Source: CAG-238 sp934277695
GTDB lineage: Bacteria; Bacillota; Clostridia; Peptostreptococcales; Anaerovoracaceae
NCBI GenBank assembly: GCA_934277695.1
Contig: CAKQVG010000009.1
Span: 1 to 64,000 of the forward strand
Length of the DNA: 64,000 nucleotides
Direction of reading: 5' to 3'
Each line of letters opens with the position of its first letter. Position 1 is the stretch's first letter. A program made the translations under genes and the position numbers. Shown one piece after another: positions 1 through 7,305 of the stretch. Under the pieces are notes generated by a model. It worked only from the letters and a program-made list of their open reading frames with translations, had not been told where the DNA came from and ran no database searches.

Positions 1-152
1 TGAAAAAATTTGACAAAAAAATTAAGCCGTTACAAGGCTTGCAGCGGTTTTTTGCTTATGCAACTGTCAAACTCCCGTGTGGGGGCAAAGACCAGGTCAG
101 GCAGGCGGTCGTTTTGTGTCAAAATATTCACGCAGTTTTCGAAAAAAGACTG

Positions 153-180
153 TTCAACTTCATACAACATGTGGTATAAT
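153..180 (+). promoter_or_regulatory. Promoter of hpf
   Basis: TTCAAC (153-158), 16-bp spacer, TATAAT (175-180). The -10 is preceded by TGG, giving an extended -10 that makes up for the poor -35. It lies 34 bp upstream of the hpf start. The stretch 1-152 before it shows no convincing gene; the first three bases could be a stop codon of an upstream gene. Confidence 0.65.
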
Positions 181-213
181 AAGACCATAGAAACACAAGA
201 GGAGGTCACCATT

Positions 214-738
214 ATGAAGATCATCGTAACAGGAAAGAACATTGCAATCAGCGAAAAAATTCAAGACGCAATTGACAAAAAATTCGAAAAGCTGGGTAAG
301 TACTTTGCTGACGACATTCAGGCAAAGGTGATTATTCACCCTGAGAAGTCTAAAGTTAAGATGGAAGCAACCATCGCAACCAAGGGAACGATTTTCAGAG
401 CGGAAGATGTATCACAGGATGTATTTGATTGTATTGACATTGTTGCCGACAAGCTTTTGAAACAGCTTACCAAGTACAAAGGCAAACTGATGAAGAGAAA
501 CAAATCAAAGGAATCCGTTAGATTCGAAATGCTTCCTGAAGTGGAAACCGCAGAAAACGGCGAACTTGTAAAGACCAAGAAATTCGAGCTTGCGCCGATG
601 ACTACGGAAGAAGCAATCATGCAGATGGAAATGCTGCAGCACAATTTCTTCGTATTCCTTGATGCAGAGACCGACAATGTAAACGTTGTTTACAAGAGAA
701 ACGACGAAGACTACGGTTTACTCGAAACTGTGCGTTAA
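214..738 (+). CDS. hpf: Ribosome hibernation promoting factor, long form
   Basis: This protein binds the decoding region of idle 30S subunits and, through its C-terminal domain, pairs 70S ribosomes into inactive 100S dimers in stationary phase. The start was set at the ATG at 214, behind GGAGGT; the frame is open further upstream but that part would overlap the promoter. The 174-residue product has the N-terminal S30AE/YfiA fold (about residues 1-95, opening MKIIVTGKNIAISEKIQ), a charged linker, and the C-terminal dimerisation domain (about 115-172, with the typical MTTEEAIMQMEMLQHNFFVF pattern). Two domains identify the long form usual in Firmicutes rather than the short enterobacterial HPF/YfiA. 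It is monocistronic, with its own promoter and terminator. Confidence 0.95.
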   Translation: MKIIVTGKNIAISEKIQDAIDKKFEKLGKYFADDIQAKVIIHPEKSKVKMEATIATKGTIFRAEDVSQDVFDCIDIVADKLLKQLTKYKGKLMKRNKSKESVRFEMLPEVETAENGELVKTKKFELAPMTTEEAIMQMEMLQHNFFVFLDAETDNVNVVYKRNDEDYGLLETVR

Positions 739-768
739 CAGCCAGTCAGGAGATTCAGTAAGACTATG

Positions 769-798
769 ATCGGGCGACATATTGTCACCCGATTTTTT
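769..798 (+). terminator. Terminator of hpf
   Basis: Stem ATCGGGCGACA/TGTCACCCGAT with one internal mismatch and a short AT loop, followed by a run of seven T. Confidence 0.8.
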
Positions 799-836
799 TC
801 TATAAAATTGACACAAACATGTCTAAAAAACATCTA

Positions 837-864
837 TTGCAAAAGCATTCACCTGTTGTAGAAT
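837..864 (+). promoter_or_regulatory. Promoter of the pspC-ere pair
   Basis: TTGCAA (837-842), 16-bp spacer, TAGAAT (859-864), about 55 bp before the PspC start. A TTGACA at 808-813 lacks a good -10 partner. Confidence 0.6.
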
Positions 865-920
865 AAGGTATAAGGAAATAAAGTTTTAATCATAGATTAT
901 CATTAAAGGGGGAAAGGAAA

Positions 921-1118
921 ATGAGTAAAAGATTATATAAGTCAACCACAAATTCCGTACTCTGCGGTGTATGCGGAGGTATCGCAGAATATTTTGATAT
1001 CGATCCGACACTTGTAAGACTGGGATGGATCATCTTTTGTGTATTGGGCGGAAGCGGGGTGCTCGCTTACATCATCGCAGCACTTGTAATCCCGAACCAG
1101 CCGCCGCAGCAGTTCTGA
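921..1118 (+). CDS. PspC domain membrane protein
   Basis: A 65-residue protein made almost entirely of one PspC domain. The signature GVCGGIAEYFDIDPTLVRLGW is split here as GVCGGIAEYF and DIDPTLVRLGW, followed by one hydrophobic membrane segment (about residues 36-58) and a short Pro/Gln tail. PspC in enterobacteria is the membrane partner of the phage-shock response; stand-alone short PspC proteins in Firmicutes are linked to envelope stress in general, with no precise role known. It has a GGGGGAAAGGA ribosome site and is followed 16 bp later by the esterase-like gene, so the two are probably cotranscribed. No PspA or PspB is visible nearby. Confidence 0.9.
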   Translation: MSKRLYKSTTNSVLCGVCGGIAEYFDIDPTLVRLGWIIFCVLGGSGVLAYIIAALVIPNQPPQQF

Positions 1119-1134
1119 TATGGAGGTTGAAGAC

Positions 1135-2406
1135 ATGCAAAGAACTAAGAAAAAACACACTGCCTTAATTATTGTAGTATGCTTACTTTTCATCGCCGCA
1201 ATTGCAGTTTGCATCTTTTCACATTTCGGCGGATTCGGCACAGGAGAAACCGCTGACACGGAAGAATTTGCAAAATATTCGGCTTCCGTTTTGGAAATTG
1301 CAATTCCGGAAGGTACGCAGATTGTGGCACTCGGAGAGGCAACGCACGGGAACTCGGAATTTCAGCAGCTGAAACTCAATGTATTCCGGACCATGGTCGA
1401 AAAATACGGCGTGCGTGCATTTGCGCTGGAAGGGGATTTCGGCGGATGTGAAGTCGTAAATCGATACATACACGGCGGCGAAGGTACCGCAAGGGAAGCG
1501 GCAGCGGCAATCGGATTTGCCATTTACCGCACACAGGAAACCGAGGATTTGATTTCTTGGATGCGAAGCTATAACGAAACGGCCCCAAAAGGTGAGGATC
1601 TGCGTTTTTACGGCTTCGACATGCAGCGATATGCGAATAACTACCGTTATCTGCTTGAGGCGGCACAGGATGCGGGACTTGACACCTCCGAACTCGAAGC
1701 AGTTTGGGATGAAGACAAGGATTCCTATAAGCAGGAATACTCATCCAAGGAACTCAAAAAAATAATCAAAGGGGTAAGAAAACAATTGCCTGCTCAAGAT
1801 GCACAGGCACTGCATTTTGCGGATATCATGCTCCAAAACCTTGAAATAAGCGGCGAAGCGAATGACAACGCAGGATATATCGCACTCCGTGACCGCCTGA
1901 TGGCAGAGAATACGATGTGGGTACTCGATCAAGAAAAGGCTCGCGGCAATGAGTGTATCTTCATAGCCGGACACAACGGACATGTAGAGCAGAACGGAAG
2001 CTACGACAAAGACAACAAGGTAATGGGTGCACTTCTGGCGGATGAACTCGGAGATGGATATTTTGCAATCGGAACGGACTTTTACAAGACAAGCTGCAAT
2101 CTTCCGAAGATGGGCGGAAGCCGCAAAACCCACACCTTCTATTCCCATGATCCGCTTGCAAAAGCTTCGAAGGAATGCGGACTTATGATAAGCTATTTGG
2201 ACTTTGCGAACATTCCGGATGTGTCGCCGCTCAAAGCGCAGACCGAGGACTACACATGGATGGGTTCGCTCGGCGAAGGATACAACTTCCTGATGGCACT
2301 TATACCGAGGACATACCGTGTTTGGCGCAGCCCGGCAGAAACATACGATGCGATGATTTTCGTGACGGACGCACACCCGACGGAAATCAAGCCTATCGCG
2401 GAATAA
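1135..2406 (+). CDS. Erythromycin esterase family protein, membrane-anchored
   Basis: A 423-residue member of the erythromycin esterase (EreA/EreB-like) superfamily. The start at 1135 is preferred over an in-frame ATG at 1120 because GGAGGT sits 8 bp before it. An N-terminal hydrophobic helix (about residues 9-28) after a KKK stretch suggests a signal anchor with the catalytic domain outside the cell. The family motif GEATHGNSEF carries Glu68 and His71, and a second block around AGHNGHVEQ carries the later histidines that match the general-base region of Ere enzymes. True Ere enzymes open the macrolide lactone and are cytoplasmic and unanchored. The anchor and the chromosomal setting beside PspC make an envelope hydrolase of unknown substrate more likely than macrolide resistance. 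That reading is inference. Confidence 0.85.
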   Translation: MQRTKKKHTALIIVVCLLFIAAIAVCIFSHFGGFGTGETADTEEFAKYSASVLEIAIPEGTQIVALGEATHGNSEFQQLKLNVFRTMVEKYGVRAFALEGDFGGCEVVNRYIHGGEGTAREAAAAIGFAIYRTQETEDLISWMRSYNETAPKGEDLRFYGFDMQRYANNYRYLLEAAQDAGLDTSELEAVWDEDKDSYKQEYSSKELKKIIKGVRKQLPAQDAQALHFADIMLQNLEISGEANDNAGYIALRDRLMAENTMWVLDQEKARGNECIFIAGHNGHVEQNGSYDKDNKVMGALLADELGDGYFAIGTDFYKTSCNLPKMGGSRKTHTFYSHDPLAKASKECGLMISYLDFANIPDVSPLKAQTEDYTWMGSLGEGYNFLMALIPRTYRVWRSPAETYDAMIFVTDAHPTEIKPIAE

Positions 2407-2419
2407 CAGAATAAAAATG

Positions 2420-2455
2420 GAACGGGCAGCCCGACTGATGGGACTGTCCGTTTTT
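2420..2455 (+). terminator. Terminator of the esterase-like gene
   Basis: Stem AACGGGCAGCCC/GGGACTGTCCGTT with two G-U pairs and a short loop, then TTTTT. Confidence 0.75.
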
Positions 2456-2512
2456 GCGGCATGATGTAATTTCTGCCTGCATGTCTTCTTCACAGGCCAA
2501 AATTCTGCTCTA

Positions 2513-2541
2513 CATTAAAAAAAACCTCATAAAGAGGTTTC
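2513..2541 (-). terminator. Terminator of tRNA-Pro
   Basis: On the minus strand AAACCTC, loop TTTAT, GAGGTTT is followed by a run of T. The flanks are A-rich on one side and T-rich on the other, so it could act in both directions. Confidence 0.8.
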
Positions 2542-2548
2542 TTTTATT

Positions 2549-2625
2549 TGGTCGGGATGACAGGATTCGAACCTGCGGCCTTTGCGTCCCGAACGCAACG
2601 CTCTACCAAGCTGAGCCACATCCCG
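2549..2625 (-). tRNA. tRNA-Pro (anticodon CGG)
   Basis: Read on the minus strand the cloverleaf is complete: acceptor CGGGATG pairs with CATCCCG, the D arm has GGCTCAGC, the anticodon stem TTGCG/CGCAA closes the loop TTCGGGA with anticodon CGG, the T arm has GGTTCGAATCC, and CCA is encoded. The 77-nt gene stands alone with its own promoter and terminator. Confidence 0.97.
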
Positions 2626-2658
2626 AAAATAGGAAGCCGCTGACCTGCGACCTCATCT

Positions 2659-2687
2659 ATGATAGCACTTTTTACACATAATTTCAA
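2659..2687 (-). promoter_or_regulatory. Promoter of tRNA-Pro
   Basis: Minus strand TTGAAA (2687-2682), 17-bp spacer, TATCAT (2664-2659), which places the start of transcription about 25 bp before the mature tRNA 5' end. Confidence 0.7.
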
Positions 2688-2729
2688 GATGTTTCATGGA
2701 ATTATTTTATATTTTTTTGTTTGTAATTG

Positions 2730-2738
2730 TGGTACAAT
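2730..2738 (+). promoter_or_regulatory. Extended -10 promoter of the GNAT/MerR operon
   Basis: TGG followed by TACAAT (2733-2738) fits an extended -10; the -35 region is only a T-rich stretch. The GNAT start lies 25 bp downstream. Confidence 0.5.
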
Positions 2739-2763
2739 GAAAAGCAAATATAGGAGGACAACT

Positions 2764-3330
2764 ATGATTACCGTTAGAAACGCAAAACTTGAAGATGCAG
2801 CGTGCATCTTGGAAATATACAGCTATTATGTAGAAAATACAGCAAGCACATTTGAATACACAGTTCCGACTCTTGAGGAGTTCTGCGCACGCATGGAAAA
2901 CACGATGCGCCGCTACCCTTACCTTGTCATAGAAAACGACGGCACCGTCGAAGGATATGCGTATGCGGGAGCTTTTGTCGGAAGGGCAGCTTATGATTGG
3001 GCCTGCGAAATGACAATTTATCTTGATCGTAACGCGCGAAAATGCGGTATGGGCCGCACTCTTTACGAGGCATTGCAGAAAGAACTGGCCAAAATGGGAA
3101 TCCTCAATCTGTATGCCTGCATTGCTTATCCCGAAGAAGCCGACGAATATCTGACTGCAAACAGCGCCGCCTTCCATGAGCATCTGGGATTTGCGAAGGT
3201 CGGCGAGTTCCACAACTGCGGATACAAATTCGGAAGATGGTATCACATGATTTGGATGGAAAAGGTCATCGGAAAGCATCAAGCAGCACAGCCTCCGATT
3301 ACGGACTATCCGAGATTGGAACAAAAATGA
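2764..3330 (+). CDS. GNAT N-acetyltransferase, phosphinothricin acetyltransferase-like
   Basis: A 188-residue GNAT enzyme; the start follows TAGGAGGACAACT. The sequence fits the PAT/Bar/YncA subgroup: an N-terminal VRNAKLEDAACILEIYSYYV block, a motif A region ending KCGMGRTLYEAL that holds the acetyl-CoA pyrophosphate loop (about residues 95-115), and a C-terminal HEHLGFAKVGEFHNCGYKFGRW block typical of the subgroup. Family members acetylate amino groups of methionine sulfoximine-like compounds or other amines; the substrate here cannot be read from sequence. The stop overlaps the start of the following MerR-type gene (ATGA), so the two are translationally coupled. The pairing suggests a small detoxification or stress locus. 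Confidence 0.88.
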   Translation: MITVRNAKLEDAACILEIYSYYVENTASTFEYTVPTLEEFCARMENTMRRYPYLVIENDGTVEGYAYAGAFVGRAAYDWACEMTIYLDRNARKCGMGRTLYEALQKELAKMGILNLYACIAYPEEADEYLTANSAAFHEHLGFAKVGEFHNCGYKFGRWYHMIWMEKVIGKHQAAQPPITDYPRLEQK

Positions 3331-4082
3331 GCAAAACCTATACTATGGGACAAATCGCAAGGCTTGCCGGTCTGCACCCCAACACCGTAAGAAAATACGA
3401 AGAGTGGGAACTGATCCAAAAGCCACAGAGAAAAGAAAACGGATACCGTATTTTCACCGAGATTCACAGAAAGCAATTCGAGCTGACCAAAAAGGCGTTT
3501 CACATTGAAGTGCTGCAGTCCGGACTTCGAAAGAAAATGATTGAGGTCGTAAAATTATCTGCAAATTATAGGTTCGACGATGCAATTCAGCTGGCCGAAG
3601 AATATATACAAACCGCAAAACGGGAAATCGAAAATGCAAAGAACGCTGCAAGGCTCTGCCCTGTACTTTCTTTCGGTTCCGGCGGATCCGGAGCTACCTA
3701 TAAGCGGACGCAGGCGGCAAACGAACTCGGAGTAACCATTGACACCCTTCGCAACTGGGAAATGAACGGGCTGATAAAAGTCAAACGCAGAGAAAACGGA
3801 TACCGAATCTATACTGAAAATGATATGAACCGTCTGCGGATTATTCGCACGTTGCGGTGCGCGAATTATTCCCTTTCTGCCATTCTTCGGATGCTGAACA
3901 GTTATGCCCCCCGGCAGGATACCGATGCGGACATTTTTGCCTTGCTTAACACGCCCGAGGAAGGCGAGGACATCGTTTCGGTATGCGATAAGCTCGCTGT
4001 TTCCCTCGAAGCTGCAATCGCAAATGCACAGGATGTCATCCGAATATTAAAAGAGATGAAAAAAATAAACCCTCCACTATAA
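3327..4082 (+). CDS. Transcriptional regulator with two MerR DNA-binding domains
   Basis: A 251-residue protein with two MerR winged-helix domains in one chain, at about residues 4-70 and 124-195. The wing regions are alike: NTVRKYEEWELI ... ENGYRIFTE in the first and DTLRNWEMNGLI ... ENGYRIYTE in the second, so the protein probably arose by internal duplication. Ordinary MerR regulators have one such domain and pair through a C-terminal helix, binding promoters with long spacers. Here one chain could occupy both half-sites, or two chains four; that is inference. A helical segment of about 50 residues separates the domains. No cysteine cluster suggesting metal binding is seen. The next genes are an ABC transporter, the likely target. 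Confidence 0.88.
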   Translation: MSKTYTMGQIARLAGLHPNTVRKYEEWELIQKPQRKENGYRIFTEIHRKQFELTKKAFHIEVLQSGLRKKMIEVVKLSANYRFDDAIQLAEEYIQTAKREIENAKNAARLCPVLSFGSGGSGATYKRTQAANELGVTIDTLRNWEMNGLIKVKRRENGYRIYTENDMNRLRIIRTLRCANYSLSAILRMLNSYAPRQDTDADIFALLNTPEEGEDIVSVCDKLAVSLEAAIANAQDVIRILKEMKKINPPL

Positions 4083-4134
4083 CACCAGGCTTTTGTTTGG
4101 TGTTATTCTTTTGTCCGAAACAAACAAAAGGAGG
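4081..4134 (+). promoter_or_regulatory. Overlapping alternative hairpins before the ABC transporter
   Basis: AACACCA (4081-4087) can pair with TGGTGTT (4098-4104), followed by ATTCTTTT, which resembles a weak terminator for the MerR gene. The overlapping CTTTTGTTTG (4090-4099) is a perfect 10-bp inverted repeat with CAAACAAAAG (4121-4130), whose right arm runs into the AGGAGG of the next gene. The two pairings exclude each other, as in an attenuator. It could instead be a DNA operator for the MerR-type protein. Confidence 0.45.
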
Positions 4135-4140
4135 ATAAAT

Positions 4141-4472
4141 ATGGAAGCAATCGTCGTAAAAAATCTTACAAAAAGATACGAAAACAAAACGGCAGTAAGT
4201 GATTTGAGCATTCAAGTCGGAAAGGGGAAGGTCTTCGGAATGCTCGGCGCAGCGTTTGGAAAATTCTGTCCGACCTAAAGGACAATGGGTTAACGATTTT
4301 TCTTACTTCTCATTTTATGGACGAAGTGGAAGTTCTTTGTGATGAAATATGTATTCTTAAAGCAGGAAAGGCCGTATTCCGCGGAACTGTGGAAGAGGCA
4401 AAAAAAGCAAGCGGCTGTGCAAGCTTTGAGGATGCCTATTTGGCTATTTCGGGAGAGGAGGATTATGAATAA
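4141..4472 (+). pseudogene. ABC transporter ATPase, disrupted by an internal deletion and frameshift
   Basis: The reading frame starts well, with AGGAGG 7 bp before ATG, and encodes the first strand of an ABC ATPase (MEAIVVKNLTKRYENKTAVSDL, given here up to about residue 22, then GKVFGMLG). At about 4247-4252 the sequence jumps straight to the C-terminal part in another frame, VWKILSDLKDNGLTIFLTSH and then FMDEVEVLCDEICILKAGK, ending at TAA 4470-4472. Walker A, Q-loop, the LSGGQ signature and Walker B are all missing, roughly 120-130 residues judged from family length. The first frame stops at 4278. The remnant cannot bind ATP. The permease downstream is intact and its ATG overlaps the remnant's stop, showing the original coupling. 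A true deletion is most likely; an assembly error is possible. Confidence 0.85.
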
Positions 4473-5215
4473 TGAGAGCATTCGCAGCATTGTTTAAAAA
4501 TGAATTAAAACTGAATATAAGAGATATGAATATGGTTATCTTTGCAGTCATCATGCCGATAATTGTGTTGATAATACTGGGAATCATATACGGAACATCG
4601 CCCGCATCAGCCGGTTCTTCCTACACATTTATGGAACAGTCTTTCGGCGCACTGTGTACAATCAGCATCTGCGCCGGCGGACTCATGGGATTGCCTCTTG
4701 TGGTTTCCGACTATCGCGAACGAAAAATTCTAAAGCGATTCAAAGTTTCGCCGATAAGCCCGCTGATGCTGCTTTCGGTTGAGTTTTCAATCTATGTCGT
4801 CTACTGCATCGCATCGATGCTCACGCTTTTTCCGCTTGCCATGCTCATTTGGAAAGTCAGAATCAGCGGCTCCCTGCCTGCTTTTCTGGGCAGCTGGCTT
4901 CTTACCATGATTTCGACGCTGAGCATCGGAATGATGGTCGGAGGACTTGCAAAAAACTCGAAAAGTGCGAGCGTGATTGCCTCGGTTTTGTATTTCCCGA
5001 TGCTTATTTTTTCGGGAACAACGCTTCCTTTCGAGGTAATGCCTCAGATCATGCAGAAGATTGTGACATTTTTCCCTTTAACACAGGGAATTCAGCTCAT
5101 GAAATCGGCTTTCCTCGGCATTCCGGCCGGAAATCCGTCGCTGTCTATCGCCGTCATGCTCATCGTCACTGCAGTCTGCACCGGAATTGCAGTCAAATTC
5201 TTCAAGTGGGAATAG
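4472..5215 (+). CDS. ABC-2 type transporter permease
   Basis: A 247-residue integral membrane protein of the ABC-2 family, the class that exports drugs, polysaccharides or peptides. It shows the usual six hydrophobic segments and the ABC-2 block LPFEVMPQIMQKIVTFFPLTQ followed by GIQLMKSAF near the C-terminus. Its own ribosome site, GGAGAGGAGGATTATGA, lies inside the tail of the broken ATPase gene, and the TAATG overlap shows the two were once coupled. Without that ATPase the permease would need a partner encoded elsewhere, or is on its way to decay. The frame is still open and full length, so the loss is either recent or tolerated. Confidence 0.9.
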   Translation: MRAFAALFKNELKLNIRDMNMVIFAVIMPIIVLIILGIIYGTSPASAGSSYTFMEQSFGALCTISICAGGLMGLPLVVSDYRERKILKRFKVSPISPLMLLSVEFSIYVVYCIASMLTLFPLAMLIWKVRISGSLPAFLGSWLLTMISTLSIGMMVGGLAKNSKSASVIASVLYFPMLIFSGTTLPFEVMPQIMQKIVTFFPLTQGIQLMKSAFLGIPAGNPSLSIAVMLIVTAVCTGIAVKFFKWE

Positions 5216-5269
5216 CGGTTTCGCATGAACCTATAAATTTACAGCCGCCGTCATGCCTCTACAGAACGC

Positions 5270-5304
5270 AAAAATCGGTCGTTTGCATAAAACGACCGAT
5301 TTTT
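5270..5304. terminator. Bidirectional terminator between permease and LysE exporter
   Basis: Perfect stem AAAAATCGGTCGTTT/AAACGACCGATTTTT with a short loop. Both strands end in T-runs, which suits two convergent genes. Confidence 0.9.
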
Positions 5305-5324
5305 CTTGTCTGCAGTATCCGATT

Positions 5325-5948
5325 CTATCCAAAATAAGGCAGAATCATCTGAATGAAGCTCCACAGGAGTTTGAGACCGTAGAAGATGATTACAACGCCG
5401 CACACGATGTTGATAATGCGAAGTGTTTTGTCGTTGAACTTGGCACTGAAAAGAGAAATAACAGTTGAAATAGTGAGAAACCACAGCACGGAGGCACTTG
5501 CAAAACCACCGACAAAGAAGAAGTCGGTTCCCGGAGGGAGTGTTGCCTTGAAAGCACCGAGCATCATCGAACCGTCGATGAGAGCCTGAGGGTTAAACCA
5601 GGTAACGACACATGCCGTGGTGATTACCTTCAAAATAGGGATGTCGACTTTTGTGCTTGTGTCCATCGTATCGTGTGCACGCACAAGGCCCTGGCCGATC
5701 CATATTACAATCAAGCTCCCGATTCCCAAGATCGCCATTTCGAGTATAGGGGAAGCCTTCATGATTGCGCCTATCCCGAAGAAGCAAGCAAGACCGAGCG
5801 TTACATCAAAAAATATGACGATGAAAGCCGTTGCATATACACGGCTTTTTCTCTGGGTGAGTGCCGTATTGATTACAAATAAGTTTTGGAGGCCGATGGG
5901 GGCAACATATGCAAGTCCCATCGTAAGCCCTTGTAAGTAAATATCCAT
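5325..5948 (-). CDS. LysE/ArgO family amino acid exporter
   Basis: A 207-residue, six-helix membrane protein of the LysE/RhtB superfamily. The family features are the N-terminal helix with GLAYVAPIGLQNLFVINTAL, where PIGLQN is the hallmark motif, and the TWFNPQALID block in the fourth helix. The closest subgroup by motif is LysE/ArgO, which exports basic amino acids, but specificity cannot be assigned with certainty. The ribosome site is GGAGG 8 bp before ATG. It is transcribed away from the HxlR gene from a strong promoter in the shared intergenic region, so HxlR may regulate it. Confidence 0.9.
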   Translation of the reverse strand: MDIYLQGLTMGLAYVAPIGLQNLFVINTALTQRKSRVYATAFIVIFFDVTLGLACFFGIGAIMKASPILEMAILGIGSLIVIWIGQGLVRAHDTMDTSTKVDIPILKVITTACVVTWFNPQALIDGSMMLGAFKATLPPGTDFFFVGGFASASVLWFLTISTVISLFSAKFNDKTLRIINIVCGVVIIFYGLKLLWSFIQMILPYFG

Positions 5949-6005
5949 AAAATCCTCCGTATAATTTCACAAAATAAACTTGCTCTTTTTTTCTTACCTG
6001 ATATA

Positions 6006-6034
6006 ATTATATTACCAACCATAAACGCTTGCAA
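6006..6034 (-). promoter_or_regulatory. Promoter of the LysE exporter, with possible HxlR operator nearby
   Basis: Minus strand TTGCAA (6034-6029), 17-bp spacer, TATAAT (6011-6006). The shared region also holds GTAAG ... CTTAC inverted motifs at about 6054-6072, next to the HxlR start, and TTCTTACC at 5991-5998. These are candidate sites for the divergently encoded HxlR protein. Confidence 0.65.
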
Positions 6035-6088
6035 TAACGCAAAAAAAGATGAGTAAGTAAGAAAAAACTTACCGCAGGAGGAACATAA

Positions 6089-6478
6089 ATGATAGAAACT
6101 CATTACGACTGTCCTTGTCTTGAAAAATGTCCGCTGAACTATGCAATGTCAATCATAGGCGGTAAATGGAAGATGCAGATTATATGTGCACTGAACAACA
6201 AAGGAACACTCAGATACAACGAACTGAGAAGAAAAATGGATAAAATATCAAACACGGTGCTTGCGGCATCCCTCAAAGAACTTGAGGAAGAAGGACTTGT
6301 TACTAGAAACGTCTACATGGAGGTTCCGATTAAGGTGGAATACTCAACGACGGAACTTTGCGATAAACTGATGCCGATTCTTGAACAGCTCAGTGACTGG
6401 GGTGAAGAACTGATGGTTGCCAGAGGACTCCCGACGATAGCGGAAGTGAAAGAAGACCAAGGAGGATCGAGAGAATGA
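6089..6478 (+). CDS. HxlR family winged-helix regulator
   Basis: A 129-residue MarR-related winged-helix protein of the HxlR type. Signature features are the N-terminal CPCLEKCPLNYAMSIIGGKW (thiol-bearing start, then the GGKWKMQI helix), RYNELRRKMDKISNTVLAASL as the recognition helix region, and LEEEGLVTRNVYMEVPIKVEY as the wing. Several HxlR proteins sense electrophiles or oxidants through an N-terminal cysteine; three cysteines here (Cys8, Cys10, Cys14) make that plausible. The ribosome site is CAGGAGG. It overlaps the exonuclease III gene by ATGA, so the two share an mRNA, and it is divergent from the LysE exporter. Confidence 0.92.
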   Translation: MIETHYDCPCLEKCPLNYAMSIIGGKWKMQIICALNNKGTLRYNELRRKMDKISNTVLAASLKELEEEGLVTRNVYMEVPIKVEYSTTELCDKLMPILEQLSDWGEELMVARGLPTIAEVKEDQGGSRE

Positions 6479-7227
6479 AACTGATATCGTGGAATGTGAA
6501 CGGTCTGCGCGCAATTATGGGAAAGAACTTCATGGAATTTTTCAATGAAGCGGATGCGGATATTTTCTGCCTGCAGGAAACCAAACTGCAAGAGGGGCAG
6601 ATCGAGATGAATTTACCGGGATATCACCAGTACTGGAATTATGCCGAGAAAAAAGGCTACTCCGGGACGGCGATTTTTACGAAAAAGGAACCGGAAAATG
6701 TGACATACGGAATCGGCATAGACGAGCACGACCGGGAAGGACGCGTGATAACGCTGGAGTTTGACGATTTTTTCATGGTTGATGTATACACACCGAACTC
6801 GCAGAACGAGCTTGCAAGGCTTGACTATCGGATGATGTGGGAAGACGCTTTTCGCGGATATCTGCTGAAGCTCAAGGAGAGCAAGCCTGTAATCGTGACC
6901 GGAGACATGAATGTCGCACACAAAGAAATCGACCTGAAAAATCCGAAAACAAACCGCAGAAACGCCGGCTTTACCGACGAAGAACGCGGCAAAATGACCG
7001 AACTTCTGGATAGTGGATTTATTGATACTTTCCGGTATTTTTACCCGGATGCTGCAGAGATTTATTCGTGGTGGTCATACAGATTCAAGGCAAGAGAGCG
7101 AAATTCCGGATGGAGAATTGACTATTTTCTTGTTTCCGAAGAACTCAAAGAGCGTCTTTCAGATGCTAAAATTCATACGGAGGTAACCGGGTCCGACCAT
7201 TGTCCGGTCGAACTTGACATCAGATAA
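6475..7227 (+). CDS. xth: Exodeoxyribonuclease III / AP endonuclease
   Basis: A 250-residue endonuclease/exonuclease/phosphatase-fold enzyme that cuts DNA at abasic sites and removes damaged 3' ends in base excision repair. Conserved blocks are in order: WNVNGLRA, LQETKLQ (metal-binding Glu), GYSGTAIFTK, YTPNSQ, GDMNVAH (catalytic Asp and Asn), SWWSYRFKARERNSGWRIDYF and the terminal GSDHCPVELDI with the catalytic Asp-His. Length matches ExoA of Bacillus. It starts inside the stop of the HxlR gene, suggesting an oxidative or electrophile stress unit. Confidence 0.95.
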   Translation: MKLISWNVNGLRAIMGKNFMEFFNEADADIFCLQETKLQEGQIEMNLPGYHQYWNYAEKKGYSGTAIFTKKEPENVTYGIGIDEHDREGRVITLEFDDFFMVDVYTPNSQNELARLDYRMMWEDAFRGYLLKLKESKPVIVTGDMNVAHKEIDLKNPKTNRRNAGFTDEERGKMTELLDSGFIDTFRYFYPDAAEIYSWWSYRFKARERNSGWRIDYFLVSEELKERLSDAKIHTEVTGSDHCPVELDIR

Positions 7228-7242
7228 AGGAGAAAAAACAAA

Positions 7243-7260
7243 ATGAAAATGCTTTTATGA
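7243..7260 (+). other. Five-codon minigene (MKMLL)
   Basis: AAAGGAG at 7226-7232 is followed 10 bp later by ATG AAA ATG CTT TTA TGA. It sits between exonuclease III and the thioesterase and could set translation or transcript levels of the latter, or be the remains of a start region. It may also be chance. Confidence 0.25.
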
Positions 7261-7305
7261 AGGCAGTTGACGCCACATTCTAAAGCAGAACAGGGGGAAA
7301 ATACA

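Noticed and set aside
1..150. TTGACA at 10-15 as a promoter and a GACC...GGTC stem before hpf
   Set aside because: No -10 at a suitable distance and the stem is too weak to be a terminator.
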